From Mesorhizobium prunaredense (GTDB taxonomy: Bacteria; Pseudomonadota; Alphaproteobacteria; Rhizobiales; Rhizobiaceae): 64,000 nucleotides of DNA. The notes under the pieces are model-generated. The model did not search any database and was not told the DNA's origin. It saw only the letters and a list, made by a program, of their open reading frames with translations. The translations under genes were made by a program, and so were the position numbers. Of the stretch, positions 36,293 to 44,615 are shown one piece after another. The stretch is from positions 353,010-417,009 of the forward strand of contig NZ_FTPD01000023.1 of the NCBI RefSeq assembly GCF_900156895.1, in the 5' to 3' direction. Within the stretch, counting starts at the first letter, position 1, and each line of letters opens with the position of its first letter.

Positions 36293-39200
36293 TTGACGTC
36301 GACCGTCGACCCAATCAGCCTTGCTCAAAAAGCAGCTTCGAACGATACAGAGATTGATCGCGAGGCTCTGGCTAGTCTATTGGTCGAAATTGCCCGGAAC
36401 GTTGATCCGGACTATCGTGCGCGTTTCGACGGAGTTCCAACCGCCGATCCTCGCATGGCAACGCTGCGCCAGTTGCTGGTCGGCCGCGAGATTTCGGAGC
36501 TTTCACGAGTTACGCACCTGCTCGACGAACCTGAGCAGCTTGCGTCTGCAGTTGGGGGTGTTCTCCCCAGTGCAGCCGCACGTGCGCCTTATGCGCAGCT
36601 CGGCGAGGCCCTTGCGCCAGCTGTCGAGAGGGCCGTCCAACGGTCCATCCAGAAGAGCCCGCGTACGCTTACGGATATATTATACCCGGTGTTTCTGCCG
36701 GCAATTCGCAAGTCGATCGGGGAAAAGATCGATCAGACCTTTCAGTCGCTGAATGAAACTTTAAGACATATATTTACCTGGCATGGGCTCAAGTGGAGAT
36801 TTGAAGCTTGGAGAACGGGTGCGAGCTTCTCAGAAGTTGTTCTTAAGCATTCTCTCGTCTATCGTGTAGAGCATGTCTTTCTCATTAACCGCAATTCCGG
36901 GCTTTTGATAGCGCATGTAACTGCCGATAATGCAACGAGCGAAGATCCTCAGCTCATTTCTTCGATGCTTAGTGCAATTCAAGATTTTGTGAAAGACTCA
37001 TTTAACGAGAAAGAACAGAGCGGCCTGGACACTATCCGTTTCGGGGAGCTTCGTCTCTGGTCGGAAGTTGGACCGTTTGCGACCTTGGTCGCGGTGATCC
37101 GGGGAAATCCGCCAGAGGAATTACATGAAATAATTCGCGATGTGTTGTTTCGCATCCATGATGAATGCTCACAGGCTTTAGAGCAGTTTGACGGCGACAG
37201 TTCGCAGTTGGCCGGCATAGAGTCGCAGTTGCAGACCTGCGTTGAACTGAAGCAGGAGGACTCAAGCCAGGGATTTCCGTGGCTAGTGGTGGCTGCAGTC
37301 CTGCTGGTTTTGATTCCGGCAGGCGGTTGGTTCCTTCTTTCCTGGCAATCCGGGCAACGCTGGCAGGCCTATGTGTCGCGGCTGAGTACCCAGCCGGGCA
37401 TCATCGTTGCCGAACAAAAGGTGCGCGATGGCCAATTCTATATTGCCGGCCTGAGAGACCCGCTTGCCGCCGACCCGCAGTCGCTCTTATCCGGAACGCA
37501 GGTCGATCCCGCCCGCGTTCATTCACAGTGGCAATTCTATCAGAGCCTTGAGCCGGAGTTCGTGTTGAAGCGGCTAACGGCGTCGCTGGCTCCGCCGAAA
37601 TCGGTTCGACTTTCGATCGTCAATGATCGCATCGTTGCCGAGGGTGAGGCTCCCGACACCTGGATAGATCGGGCACACGCAGCGGCCCGACAGCTTTCGG
37701 CAGGCGGACCGGTATTCGACATCTCCAAGGTTCGTGATGTGAGCCCCGAAGCACGCGCGGCGGAGCACTGGCAGGCCTATGTGTCGCGGCTGAGTACCCA
37801 GCCGGGCATCATCGTTGCCGAACAAAAGGTGCGCGATGGCCAATTCTATATTGCCGGCCTGAGAGACCCGCTTGCCGCCGACCCGCTGTCGCTCTTATCC
37901 GGAACGCAGGTCGATCCCGCTCGCGTTCATTCACAGTGGCAATTCTATCAGAGCCTTGAGCCGGAGTTCGTGCTGAAGCGGCTAACCGCATCGCTGGCCC
38001 CGCCGGATTCAGTACGACTTTCGATCGTCAATGATCGCATCATTGCCGAGGGTGAGGCTCCCGACACCTGGATAGATCGGGCACGCGCAACGGCCCGACA
38101 ACTTTCGGCAGGCGGACCGGTATTCGATATCTCCCGGGTCCGTGATGTGAGCCCCGAAGCACGCGAGGCGGAGCGCTGGCAGGCCTATGTGTCGCGGCTG
38201 AGTACCCAGCCGGGCATTATCGTTGCCGAACAAAAGGTGCGCGATGGCCAATTCTATATTGCCGGCCTGAGAGACCCGCTTGCCGCCGACCCGCAAGCTT
38301 TGCTGTCCGGAACGCAGATCGATCCTGCCCGCGTTCATTCGCAGTGGCAATTCTATCAGAGCCTTGATCCGGAGTTCGTGTTGAAGCGGCTGACGGCGTC
38401 GCTGGCTCCGCCGAAATCGGTTCGGCTTTCGATCGTCGAGGATCGTATCGTTGCCGAGGGTGAGGCTCCCGACACCTGGATAGATCGGGCACGCGTAGCG
38501 GCCCGACAGCTTGAGGCAGGCGGACCGGTATTCGACTTCTCCAAGGTTCGTGATGTGAGCCCCGAAGCACGCGCGGCGGAGCACTGGCAGACTTACGTGT
38601 CGCGACTTGAGGCCCAACCCGGGATCATCGTCGCCCAACAAAGGGCGAGTGGCGGGCATTTCTATATTTCCGGCCTGAGAGACCCGCAGGCCGCCGACCC
38701 GCAGGCTCTGCTGTCCGGAACAGGGGTTGATCCTGTTCGCGTTCATTCGCAGTGGCAATTCTATCAGAGCCTTGATCCGAAGTTCGTGGTGAAGCGACTG
38801 ATGGCGTCGCTGGCCCCGCCGGATTCAGTACGATTTTCGATCATTAAGGATCGCATCGTTGTCGTGGGTGAGGCTCCTGCCGCCTGGATAGATCGGGCGC
38901 GGGTCGCCGCCCAACAACTGGCCGCGGACGGACTCTCTCTAGAAATTTCCGAGCTGCGCGAGTTGACCCCTCAGAAACTCACGCATTTGAGGGAGGCTAT
39001 TCAAGCGGTCGACATTCTCTTCGATTCTGGCAAGGCTGTACCGGGACCAGAGCAACTGCCGGTTCTCGACAAATTGGCGAATCAGTTGAAGGAATTGGCC
39101 AAGGACGCCCGCAAGGCAGGCGTAACAGCACAGTTCATGTTGACTGGGCATTCGGACGCCGTGGGCCGTGAGACGGCCAACGCGTCGATCAGCGCCGCCC

Positions 39201-39358
39201 GCGCCGAGACAGTTCGTGCGCTTCTCAAGAAGCGCGGCGTCGCTCCGGAATCGCTTTTGGTTCGCGGCGCGGGCACCTTTGAGCCGGCGGAGACTGAGAA
39301 TAGCCGAACCGGGAGCTCCGCCAATCGCAGAGTTTCGGTTACGGTAAACTTCCACTAG
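36293..39358 (+). CDS. Membrane-anchored OmpA-family protein with four tandem BON-like repeats
   Basis: 1021 residues from TTG 36293. Residues 1-325 are soluble and probably cytoplasmic. One transmembrane helix follows (WLVVAAVLLVLIPAGGWFLLSW, about 328-350). Four tandem 136-residue repeats then start with WQAYVSRLSTQPGIIV (about 357, 493, 629 and 765), each with a BON-like part near KRLTASLAPP...VRLSIV. The C-terminus (about 900-1021) is an OmpA-like peptidoglycan-binding domain with VDILFDSG, FMLTGHSDAVG and SANRRVSVTV. The topology suits an inner-membrane protein that grips the cell wall and presents its N-terminus to the cytoplasm. The downstream GTPase and cyclase are the likely partners. 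The repeats are nearly identical at DNA level, except the fourth. Confidence 0.87.
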   Translation: MTSTVDPISLAQKAASNDTEIDREALASLLVEIARNVDPDYRARFDGVPTADPRMATLRQLLVGREISELSRVTHLLDEPEQLASAVGGVLPSAAARAPYAQLGEALAPAVERAVQRSIQKSPRTLTDILYPVFLPAIRKSIGEKIDQTFQSLNETLRHIFTWHGLKWRFEAWRTGASFSEVVLKHSLVYRVEHVFLINRNSGLLIAHVTADNATSEDPQLISSMLSAIQDFVKDSFNEKEQSGLDTIRFGELRLWSEVGPFATLVAVIRGNPPEELHEIIRDVLFRIHDECSQALEQFDGDSSQLAGIESQLQTCVELKQEDSSQGFPWLVVAAVLLVLIPAGGWFLLSWQSGQRWQAYVSRLSTQPGIIVAEQKVRDGQFYIAGLRDPLAADPQSLLSGTQVDPARVHSQWQFYQSLEPEFVLKRLTASLAPPKSVRLSIVNDRIVAEGEAPDTWIDRAHAAARQLSAGGPVFDISKVRDVSPEARAAEHWQAYVSRLSTQPGIIVAEQKVRDGQFYIAGLRDPLAADPLSLLSGTQVDPARVHSQWQFYQSLEPEFVLKRLTASLAPPDSVRLSIVNDRIIAEGEAPDTWIDRARATARQLSAGGPVFDISRVRDVSPEAREAERWQAYVSRLSTQPGIIVAEQKVRDGQFYIAGLRDPLAADPQALLSGTQIDPARVHSQWQFYQSLDPEFVLKRLTASLAPPKSVRLSIVEDRIVAEGEAPDTWIDRARVAARQLEAGGPVFDFSKVRDVSPEARAAEHWQTYVSRLEAQPGIIVAQQRASGGHFYISGLRDPQAADPQALLSGTGVDPVRVHSQWQFYQSLDPKFVVKRLMASLAPPDSVRFSIIKDRIVVVGEAPAAWIDRARVAAQQLAADGLSLEISELRELTPQKLTHLREAIQAVDILFDSGKAVPGPEQLPVLDKLANQLKELAKDARKAGVTAQFMLTGHSDAVGRETANASISAARAETVRALLKKRGVAPESLLVRGAGTFEPAETENSRTGSSANRRVSVTVNFH
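37361..38950 (+). repeat. Four 408-bp tandem repeats inside the OmpA-family gene
   Basis: Units begin at 37361, 37769, 38177 and 38585, each exactly 408 bp apart (136 codons). Units 1-3 differ at only scattered bases, including runs of over 80 identical bases around TATGTGTCGCGGCTGAGTAC. Unit 4 is clearly diverged (for example TGGCAGACTTACGTGTCGCG) and its last part leads into the OmpA linker. Such uniformity points to recent duplication or gene conversion and allows copy-number change by recombination. Confidence 0.93.
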
Positions 39359-39374
39359 GGCGGAGCCCAGGATA

Positions 39375-39866
39375 TTGCAAAAAAAGATCTGCATGTTGGG
39401 GGGGTTCGCTGTCGGGAAGACGAGTCTGGTTCGCAGGTTTGTGCAAAGCATCTTTTCAGAAACCTACTTGACCACGGTGGGAGTGAAAATCGACAAAAAG
39501 AGTGTCGCATTCCCGGACAAAACCGTGGATCTGATTTTGTGGGATTTGGCCGGCGAAGACGATATCGGCTCATTCCGCGTCAGCTATGTGCGAGGTGCGA
39601 GCGGGCTCGTGCTTGTCGTCGATGGAACCCGCGCCGCTACTCTTGCCGTGGCGCTCACGCTGCGCGAGCGGGCCGAGGCCGAATTCGGCCCTATGCCGTT
39701 TGTATTGCTGTTCAACAAATCCGATCTGGCCGACCGATGGGCAATACCGGATAGTGAGATTAACGAATTGAGGCAACTTGGATGGCAAATCTATCTAACA
39801 AGCGCGCTTTCGGGTGAACATGTTGACGATGCGTTTCGTCAGCTTGCTTCGATGGTCACCAAATAG
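39375..39866 (+). CDS. Small Ras-like GTPase (Rab/Rup-type)
   Basis: 163 residues, a complete small G domain and nothing else. G1 is GGFAVGKTS (9-17), the switch I Thr is near 33-34 (YLTTVGV), G3 is DLAGE (57-61), G4 is NKSD (114-117) and G5 is TSAL (142-145). The residue equivalent to Ras Gln61 is Glu61, which may alter intrinsic hydrolysis. There is no C-terminal lipidation Cys. Ras-superfamily proteins other than MglA in prokaryotes are little studied; some are grouped as Rup. TTG 39375 lies 11 bases after GGAG. The cyclase gene starts three bases after the stop, and the OmpA-family gene ends 16 bases before the start. It is probably the switch between the wall-bound protein and the cyclase (inference). 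Confidence 0.9.
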   Translation: MQKKICMLGGFAVGKTSLVRRFVQSIFSETYLTTVGVKIDKKSVAFPDKTVDLILWDLAGEDDIGSFRVSYVRGASGLVLVVDGTRAATLAVALTLRERAEAEFGPMPFVLLFNKSDLADRWAIPDSEINELRQLGWQIYLTSALSGEHVDDAFRQLASMVTK

Positions 39867-39869
39867 ACC

Positions 39870-40940
39870 ATGCAATCGTTGCCAAGAGAAGTCAGAGGCT
39901 GGATTTATAATTTCTTCTACAACGAGCACTCTGTCGCATATCTGAAAATTGACGCCCAGCTTTGCATCGCTGCGAAGGGCGGTAGTGTTGAACATTACGG
40001 CCTATCATCACTTTGCATTGGCAAGCCCGTAGCCGAGCAGCTTGCATTCATGGAAGGCTTGCTGCCTTGCCCGGAGCTTCCATATCATATGGCCATGGTC
40101 GAACTGCCCAGCGGGCGTGTCGCGGACCTTCATCTTTTTGCTGACAATGACTTCGTATGGCTGCTCTTTCTTGACGCCACTGCCGAACGCGACAATAGGC
40201 AGCGGCTTCAACAGAAGGCTTATGAAATGACACTCCTGCAAGAGAGGGAGCGTCAACTCAACGAAAAATTACAATTGACAAACGAGGCGTTGAGGCAGAG
40301 CCAAGAGGGATTGTCGCGTGAATACCAGCGCGCCGAAAGCCTACTCCTCAACATTCTTCCGGCGTCGATCGCGGAGCGGTTAAAAGCGGACGAACAAATT
40401 GCTGACAACCATGCTGACGTGAGTGTGCTTTTTGCCGACATCGTCGGCTTTACGGAAAGAGCGCGGAGCGTCGGAGCCGAGACAACGCTGGCTATCTTAA
40501 ATTACTTCTTCAAGGCGGCGGATCTGCTCTCGGAACGATACGGCTGCGAAAAGATCAAGACAATCGGCGATTGTGTGATGGTGGTCGCTGGCCTGCCCGT
40601 CGCGCGATCCGATCATGCAGAAGCCCTTGCGCACTATGCACTTGAACTGCGGAAGGCGGTTAAGCACGAACGCTTCGCAGGAGAACCGATAAGACTCAGA
40701 ATTGGAATTCACTCAGGACCAATCGTCGCGGGCGTCATAGGCAAAAGGCGGTTTGCCTATGACCTGTGGGGCGAGACCGTTAATCTCGCCGCACGTATTC
40801 AAACGTCAGCGGAGCCCGATGAAATCCGCATATCGGATGCAACTCGCAAACTGCTTGGGCCAAATTTTGCTTGCGACCCGCTCGCGGAAACGGAATTGCG
40901 TGGTACAGGTCGTGTGCGAATGTGGCGGCTTCCGGCCTGA
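39870..40940 (+). CDS. Adenylate cyclase, PAS-like/coiled-coil/class III catalytic domain
   Basis: 356 residues. The N-terminal ~105 residues look like a PAS-type sensor (AYLKIDAQLCIAAKGG, LHLFADNDFVWLLFLDAT). A coiled-coil linker follows (about 108-160), then the NILPASIAERLK signalling helix common before class III cyclases. The catalytic domain has Asp190 (FADIVGFT), Lys230 and Asp234 (KIKTIGD), Asp298, Asn305 and Arg309 (YDLWGETVNLAARIQ), the full set for adenylate cyclase. No membrane segment. It starts three bases after the GTPase gene, so the two proteins are made together. It is the likely output enzyme of the four-gene operon. Confidence 0.9.
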   Translation: MQSLPREVRGWIYNFFYNEHSVAYLKIDAQLCIAAKGGSVEHYGLSSLCIGKPVAEQLAFMEGLLPCPELPYHMAMVELPSGRVADLHLFADNDFVWLLFLDATAERDNRQRLQQKAYEMTLLQERERQLNEKLQLTNEALRQSQEGLSREYQRAESLLLNILPASIAERLKADEQIADNHADVSVLFADIVGFTERARSVGAETTLAILNYFFKAADLLSERYGCEKIKTIGDCVMVVAGLPVARSDHAEALAHYALELRKAVKHERFAGEPIRLRIGIHSGPIVAGVIGKRRFAYDLWGETVNLAARIQTSAEPDEIRISDATRKLLGPNFACDPLAETELRGTGRVRMWRLPA

Positions 40941-40984
40941 TTTGCCGGTTGGCAGTGCCGTTTGAGGACATCGCCGAAAGACGC

Positions 40985-41107
40985 GTGTTCCTCGGCATGA
41001 GGTAATTGTCGCCAGATCGGCAACAGGCGCTGCTCGATTTCCTTGAAAAAAGTATCTTCGAACCCTGAATGGATCAGGCCTTCGAAGATTGCACTTCGGG
41101 TAAACAT
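40985..41107 (-). pseudogene. Truncated Dabb-like gene, paralogue of the gene at 55543
   Basis: The first 41 codons from ATG 41107 read MFTRSAIFEGLIHSGFEDTF... and align with the N-terminus of the intact small protein at 55543-55890 (RYALFEGEIHSGREAEF, then RLxPxWxQxPxAEE in both). After HAEE the match stops and the frame continues into unrelated sequence next to the cyclase gene. The gene lies just downstream of the amino-acid-type ABC operon on the same strand and was probably its last gene before truncation, perhaps by arrival of the GTPase/cyclase island. Confidence 0.6.
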
Positions 41108-41207
41108 TGCCGTCTCCGCCCGAAAAATGGGCTAAGCGCCGCCGGGTCTGGGAAGTCTATTGCCGCCTTGGATGACACATTGCGTCACGCGGCGTGGACT
41201 TGCCGGG

Positions 41208-41939
41208 CTACTTCACGTCCGATTTAATGAACTGCTGCAGTTCCGGGGTCTTCGGCCTGCCGAAGAGTTCAACCGAAGGCCCCTCTTCCCAGATCTTTCC
41301 GTGATGCATGAAAATCGTCGTGGTCGCCACCCGGCGGGCAAAACCCATCTCGTGGGTGACGAGCAGCATGGTCATTCCGTTACGGGCGAGCGTTTCCAGC
41401 ACGTTCAGCACCTCCTCGGTCAGTTCCGGATCGAGCGCCGACGTCACCTCATCGAACAGCATCACCTTGGGACGCATGGCGAGCGAGCGGGCGATCGCCA
41501 CGCGCTGCTGCTGGCCGCCGGAAAGCTGGTCGGGATAGGCGTCGAACTTCTCCGAGAGGCCAACCATGCCGAGGACTTCCTCCGCAGTGGTTTTGGCTTC
41601 AGCTTTCGACACCAATTTGACGATCCGCGGCGCCAGCATGATGTTTTCGCCCACCGTCAGGTGCGGAAAGAGATTGTAGCTTTGGAAGACGATGCCGACA
41701 TCGGTGCGCAGCTTGCGCAACTCTTTCGGGTCGCGGCCAACGGCGTGGCCGGCAACTTCGATGCGGCCGGAATTGATCTTTTCCAGTCCGTTGATGCAGC
41801 GCAGAAGCGTGCTTTTTCCGGAACCGGAGCGGCCGATCAACGCAAATACGTCGCCCCGATTGACGGACAGCGAGACGCCCTTGAGGACTTCGACAGCTCC
41901 GAAGCTCTTGTGGACATTATCAATAAGCACTTCCGGCAT
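41208..41939 (-). CDS. Polar-amino-acid-type ABC transporter ATPase
   Basis: 243 residues. Walker A is GRSGSGKST near residue 37, the signature LSGGQQQRVAIARSL is near 137-151, Walker B is VMLFDEVTSALDPE near 160 and the switch His is in LLVTHEMGFAR. Closest in type to GlnQ/HisP ATPases. ATG 41939 has AGGAGG just upstream, and its start overlaps the 3' end of the permease gene by about 20 bases. It energises the importer encoded by 41920-44157. Confidence 0.93.
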   Translation of the reverse strand: MPEVLIDNVHKSFGAVEVLKGVSLSVNRGDVFALIGRSGSGKSTLLRCINGLEKINSGRIEVAGHAVGRDPKELRKLRTDVGIVFQSYNLFPHLTVGENIMLAPRIVKLVSKAEAKTTAEEVLGMVGLSEKFDAYPDQLSGGQQQRVAIARSLAMRPKVMLFDEVTSALDPELTEEVLNVLETLARNGMTMLLVTHEMGFARRVATTTIFMHHGKIWEEGPSVELFGRPKTPELQQFIKSDVK

Positions 41940-42579
41940 GGAGCCTCCTTTCCAGCAGACGCGACAGCTGGGACAATGGATAGCAGACGACAAAGTAGAG
42001 AGCCGCGACTGCGAGAAAAACGCGGAACGGCTGGAACGTCGCGTTGTTGATGAGTTGCCCGGCGCGGGCGAGTTCAACGAAGCCGATGATCGAGGTGATC
42101 GACGTGTTCTTGACCACCTGCACGGCAAAGCCGACGGTGGAAGGGAGCGCGATGCGTAGGGCCTGGGGCAGGATGACGTAGCGGTATTGCTGGGCTCGCG
42201 TCATCGCCAAAGATTCCGACGCCTCCCATTGCTGCTTGGCCACGGCCTGAATGGAGCCGCGCCAGATCTCCGCAAGGTAGCCCGACGCATAGATCGTCAT
42301 CGAAATGCCGGCTGCGACCAGGGGCGGCATTTGAAAGCCGGCGAGGCTGAGGCCGTAATACGAAAGAAACAGGATCATCAGCACGGGAATGCCCTGGATG
42401 ATCTGGATGTAGGTGGCGGCGGCAACCCGCACGGCCTTGCGTGTCGAGGTCCGCGCGAGTGCAATGATGAAGCCGATAAAACCGCCCCCGGAAAGCGCAA
42501 TGACGGTCAAAAGGATCGTCCACTGCAGCGCCGAGAGAAGGAAACCGAATTCGCTGAAGCCGAAAGTCCGGAGCGTCAT
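41920..42579 (-). CDS. Polar-amino-acid-type ABC transporter permease
   Basis: 219 residues with about five helices. It starts MTLRTFGFSEFGFLLSALQWTILLTVIAL, the usual HisM/GlnP N-terminus. The EAA loop is in EASESLAMTRAQQYRYVILPQALRIALPSTVG. The start overlaps the stop of the other permease by four bases. A longer frame to 42828 is a shadow of the neighbouring permease. Confidence 0.92.
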   Translation of the reverse strand: MTLRTFGFSEFGFLLSALQWTILLTVIALSGGGFIGFIIALARTSTRKAVRVAAATYIQIIQGIPVLMILFLSYYGLSLAGFQMPPLVAAGISMTIYASGYLAEIWRGSIQAVAKQQWEASESLAMTRAQQYRYVILPQALRIALPSTVGFAVQVVKNTSITSIIGFVELARAGQLINNATFQPFRVFLAVAALYFVVCYPLSQLSRLLERRLHAGSAY

Positions 42580-43280
42580 GCCTGCACCTCCGCAAGGGAG
42601 GTCGTCGTCGTGCGCGCCACACGACGTCCGAACAGGCTCCAGCCGACGAGCGCCAGTATCGCGCGCAACGCCAGGGCGAGAGCCAGATAGATCAGCGTCA
42701 CGACGATATAGACTTCGAACGAACGAAAACTCTGCGATTCGACAAAGGCTGCGGAAGCGGCGAGTTCCTTGGTCGAAATCGCCGAGCAGATGCTTGAAGC
42801 AAGCATCATCAGGACGAATTGGCTGCACAGCGCCGGATAGACCTTGGCGATTGCCGGCATGATGATGACATGGCGATAGATTTGAAGGGACGTGAACCCG
42901 AGCGCTTCGCCTGCCTCGATCTGCGACTTGTGGACGGCTTCTATGCCGGCTCGGATAATTTCGGTCGAATAGGCGGCGAGGTTTATCGTCATGCCGATCA
43001 GCGCCGCCGTCGTTGCACTAACCCGGAGACCAACGCCGGGTAGCCCGAAATAGACGATGAAAAGCTGGACCAGGAATGGCGTGTTGCGGATGATCTCGAC
43101 ATACGCATCGACCATGAGCCGGACTGCCCGGCCGTGCATCGAACGCAGGGACGCGAGGATGATGCCGAGCAAACTTCCCATCACGATGGAAGCGGCGGAC
43201 AACATGATCGTCAGCCAAATCCCGGCGACAATCTCGTCGGTATATTGCGCGATAGCGCCGAACTGGAATGTGTAAGACAT
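42576..43280 (-). CDS. Polar-amino-acid-type ABC transporter permease
   Basis: 234 residues, paired with the permease above. FQFGAIAQYTDEIVAGIWLTIMLSAASIVMGSLLG is the HisQ-like start, and the EAA loop appears as QIEAGEALGFTSLQIYRHVIIMPAI. It follows the binding-protein gene by about 70 bases and probably forms a heterodimeric channel with the next permease. Confidence 0.92.
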   Translation of the reverse strand: MSYTFQFGAIAQYTDEIVAGIWLTIMLSAASIVMGSLLGIILASLRSMHGRAVRLMVDAYVEIIRNTPFLVQLFIVYFGLPGVGLRVSATTAALIGMTINLAAYSTEIIRAGIEAVHKSQIEAGEALGFTSLQIYRHVIIMPAIAKVYPALCSQFVLMMLASSICSAISTKELAASAAFVESQSFRSFEVYIVVTLIYLALALALRAILALVGWSLFGRRVARTTTTSLAEVQA

Positions 43281-43350
43281 TCTTGGTCCTCGATCGGAAC
43301 GTCACCAACGAATTTGCCGGACGCAGATCGTCCGGCAACCTTTCGGGAGA

Positions 43351-44157
43351 TCAGAACAAAGGCAGTTGCGGCATCGGGGTGCCCGTCCACTTCGTCGCGA
43401 TGGCGTCAAGTTCGCCGGAATTCTTCATCAGATAGATCGCGGTGTTGAGCCACTGGTGCACCTCGAAATCCTGGAGCGTGGTCGCCATGGAGTTGCCTTG
43501 CCGGAAAAAGGTGAAGCCGACCTGCAGACCGGCGTCCGGCCGCTGCTGAATGATGGCGTTGGCAACCGTCGAGGGTAGCGCGGTCGCATCGACCTGGCCG
43601 GCAAAGAGCGCCTGAGCCGTTGTCGAATCATCCTCGAACACGACGATCTCGAGCCCCGGCACGGCGACCCGCCGCAAAGCGGCTTCCTGCGACGAGCCCC
43701 GATTGACGCCAACGCGCTTGCCTTCGAGCTCTGATAGCTGGGCGAATTTCTGATCTGGGCCAGAGACGATCACCATGTTGAAGGCACTGTAGGGCTGGGT
43801 GAACATGACCGTCTTGGCCCGTTCTCCGGTAGGCGCCAGTGTGGCCACCAGGAAATCGACCTTGCCGGTTTGCAGGGCTGGGATTCGCGACGGCGGCGTC
43901 AGCGGAACGAGTTCCGCCTTCACTCCAAGATAACCGGCAATGAGGTTGGCGACGTCGACGTCGTAGCCCGTCGGATTGCCGCTTTCATCGACCATGCCCA
44001 TCGGAGGCGCGCCGGTCACGACGCCGATTCGGACGCTGCCGCGTGACGTGATCTCTTCCAGAGTGATGGCGCTGGCGGGCGCGGTGGCCATCGCTAGCAT
44101 TGGGACGGCGAGGCTGATCGCGGCGAATATTGCGCGGATTTTGACAAGCGGTTTCAT
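43351..44157 (-). CDS. ABC transporter substrate-binding protein, amino-acid type (SBP_bac_3)
   Basis: 268 residues. A Sec signal peptide (KIRAIFAAISLAVPMLAMATAPASA) is followed by the family start ITSRGSVRIGVVTGAPPMGMVDESGNPTGYDVDVANLIAGYLG. ATG 44157 has GGAGGAG upstream. First gene of the importer operon. The operator palindrome at 44405-44420, with a TTGACA on this strand beside it, is about 250 bases upstream, so the importer is probably under the same LacI regulator as the sugar-acid genes. The ligand may therefore be a sugar acid or related compound rather than an amino acid (inference). Confidence 0.92.
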   Translation of the reverse strand: MKPLVKIRAIFAAISLAVPMLAMATAPASAITLEEITSRGSVRIGVVTGAPPMGMVDESGNPTGYDVDVANLIAGYLGVKAELVPLTPPSRIPALQTGKVDFLVATLAPTGERAKTVMFTQPYSAFNMVIVSGPDQKFAQLSELEGKRVGVNRGSSQEAALRRVAVPGLEIVVFEDDSTTAQALFAGQVDATALPSTVANAIIQQRPDAGLQVGFTFFRQGNSMATTLQDFEVHQWLNTAIYLMKNSGELDAIATKWTGTPMPQLPLF

Positions 44158-44615
44158 GGTGTTCTCCTCCGTGAAAGATCCCGAGGCGCCGACTGCGAGG
44201 CGCCTATCAATATGTCCGACTCCAAGTGCATCCACCGGCATTGACACTATCGGACAGATGGCTGTGTCTGGCTCCTAGAGCTTCGATGTTGGAAAATTGG
44301 ATCTGCACACTGCCCTTGGCGACTGCACAGGGCGTTCTCCGCGGGCCTTAGCCCCGCATTTGCGAGCGTGCCGATCTCATTTCTCCTCCAACCGCCCTAT
44401 ATTGATGTTATCGATAACATAATGTCAAGTGCCCAGCGCGTGTTTCATGGATTGTTAGCCCAAATGCGGCAAAACACCGGAGATTCGCGGCTTGGTTGCG
44501 CGTCTGAGCACATTCGCTTCAGCGAGTCCCATATCTTGGCTCTACCTCGATGCTCGAGTTGTAACATTGTCGAGCAGTCGCAGGCGCCGAGATGGCTGAT
44601 CGTTCTGCTGCTGTG
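44158..44615. other. Regulatory intergenic region upstream of the ABC operon
   Basis: 458 bases between the binding-protein gene and the lactonase-like gene, both on the minus strand. It contains one operator palindrome and a minus-strand -35 (listed separately). A long leader of about 240 bases separates it from the start codon. I see no gene. Confidence 0.6.
44405..44420. promoter_or_regulatory. LacI-type operator O1, ATGTTATCGATAACAT
   Basis: Perfect 16-bp palindrome. On the minus strand TTGACA (44423-44428) stands two bases upstream and CAATAT (44399-44404) would be the -10 at an 18-base spacing, so the operator fills the promoter spacer of the ABC operon. The same sequence recurs at 49314 and 51623. 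Confidence 0.85.

Noticed and set aside
37361..38950. Regular direct repeats considered as a CRISPR-like or phage-type array
   Set aside because: Units are 408 bp, fully coding in one frame, without spacers.
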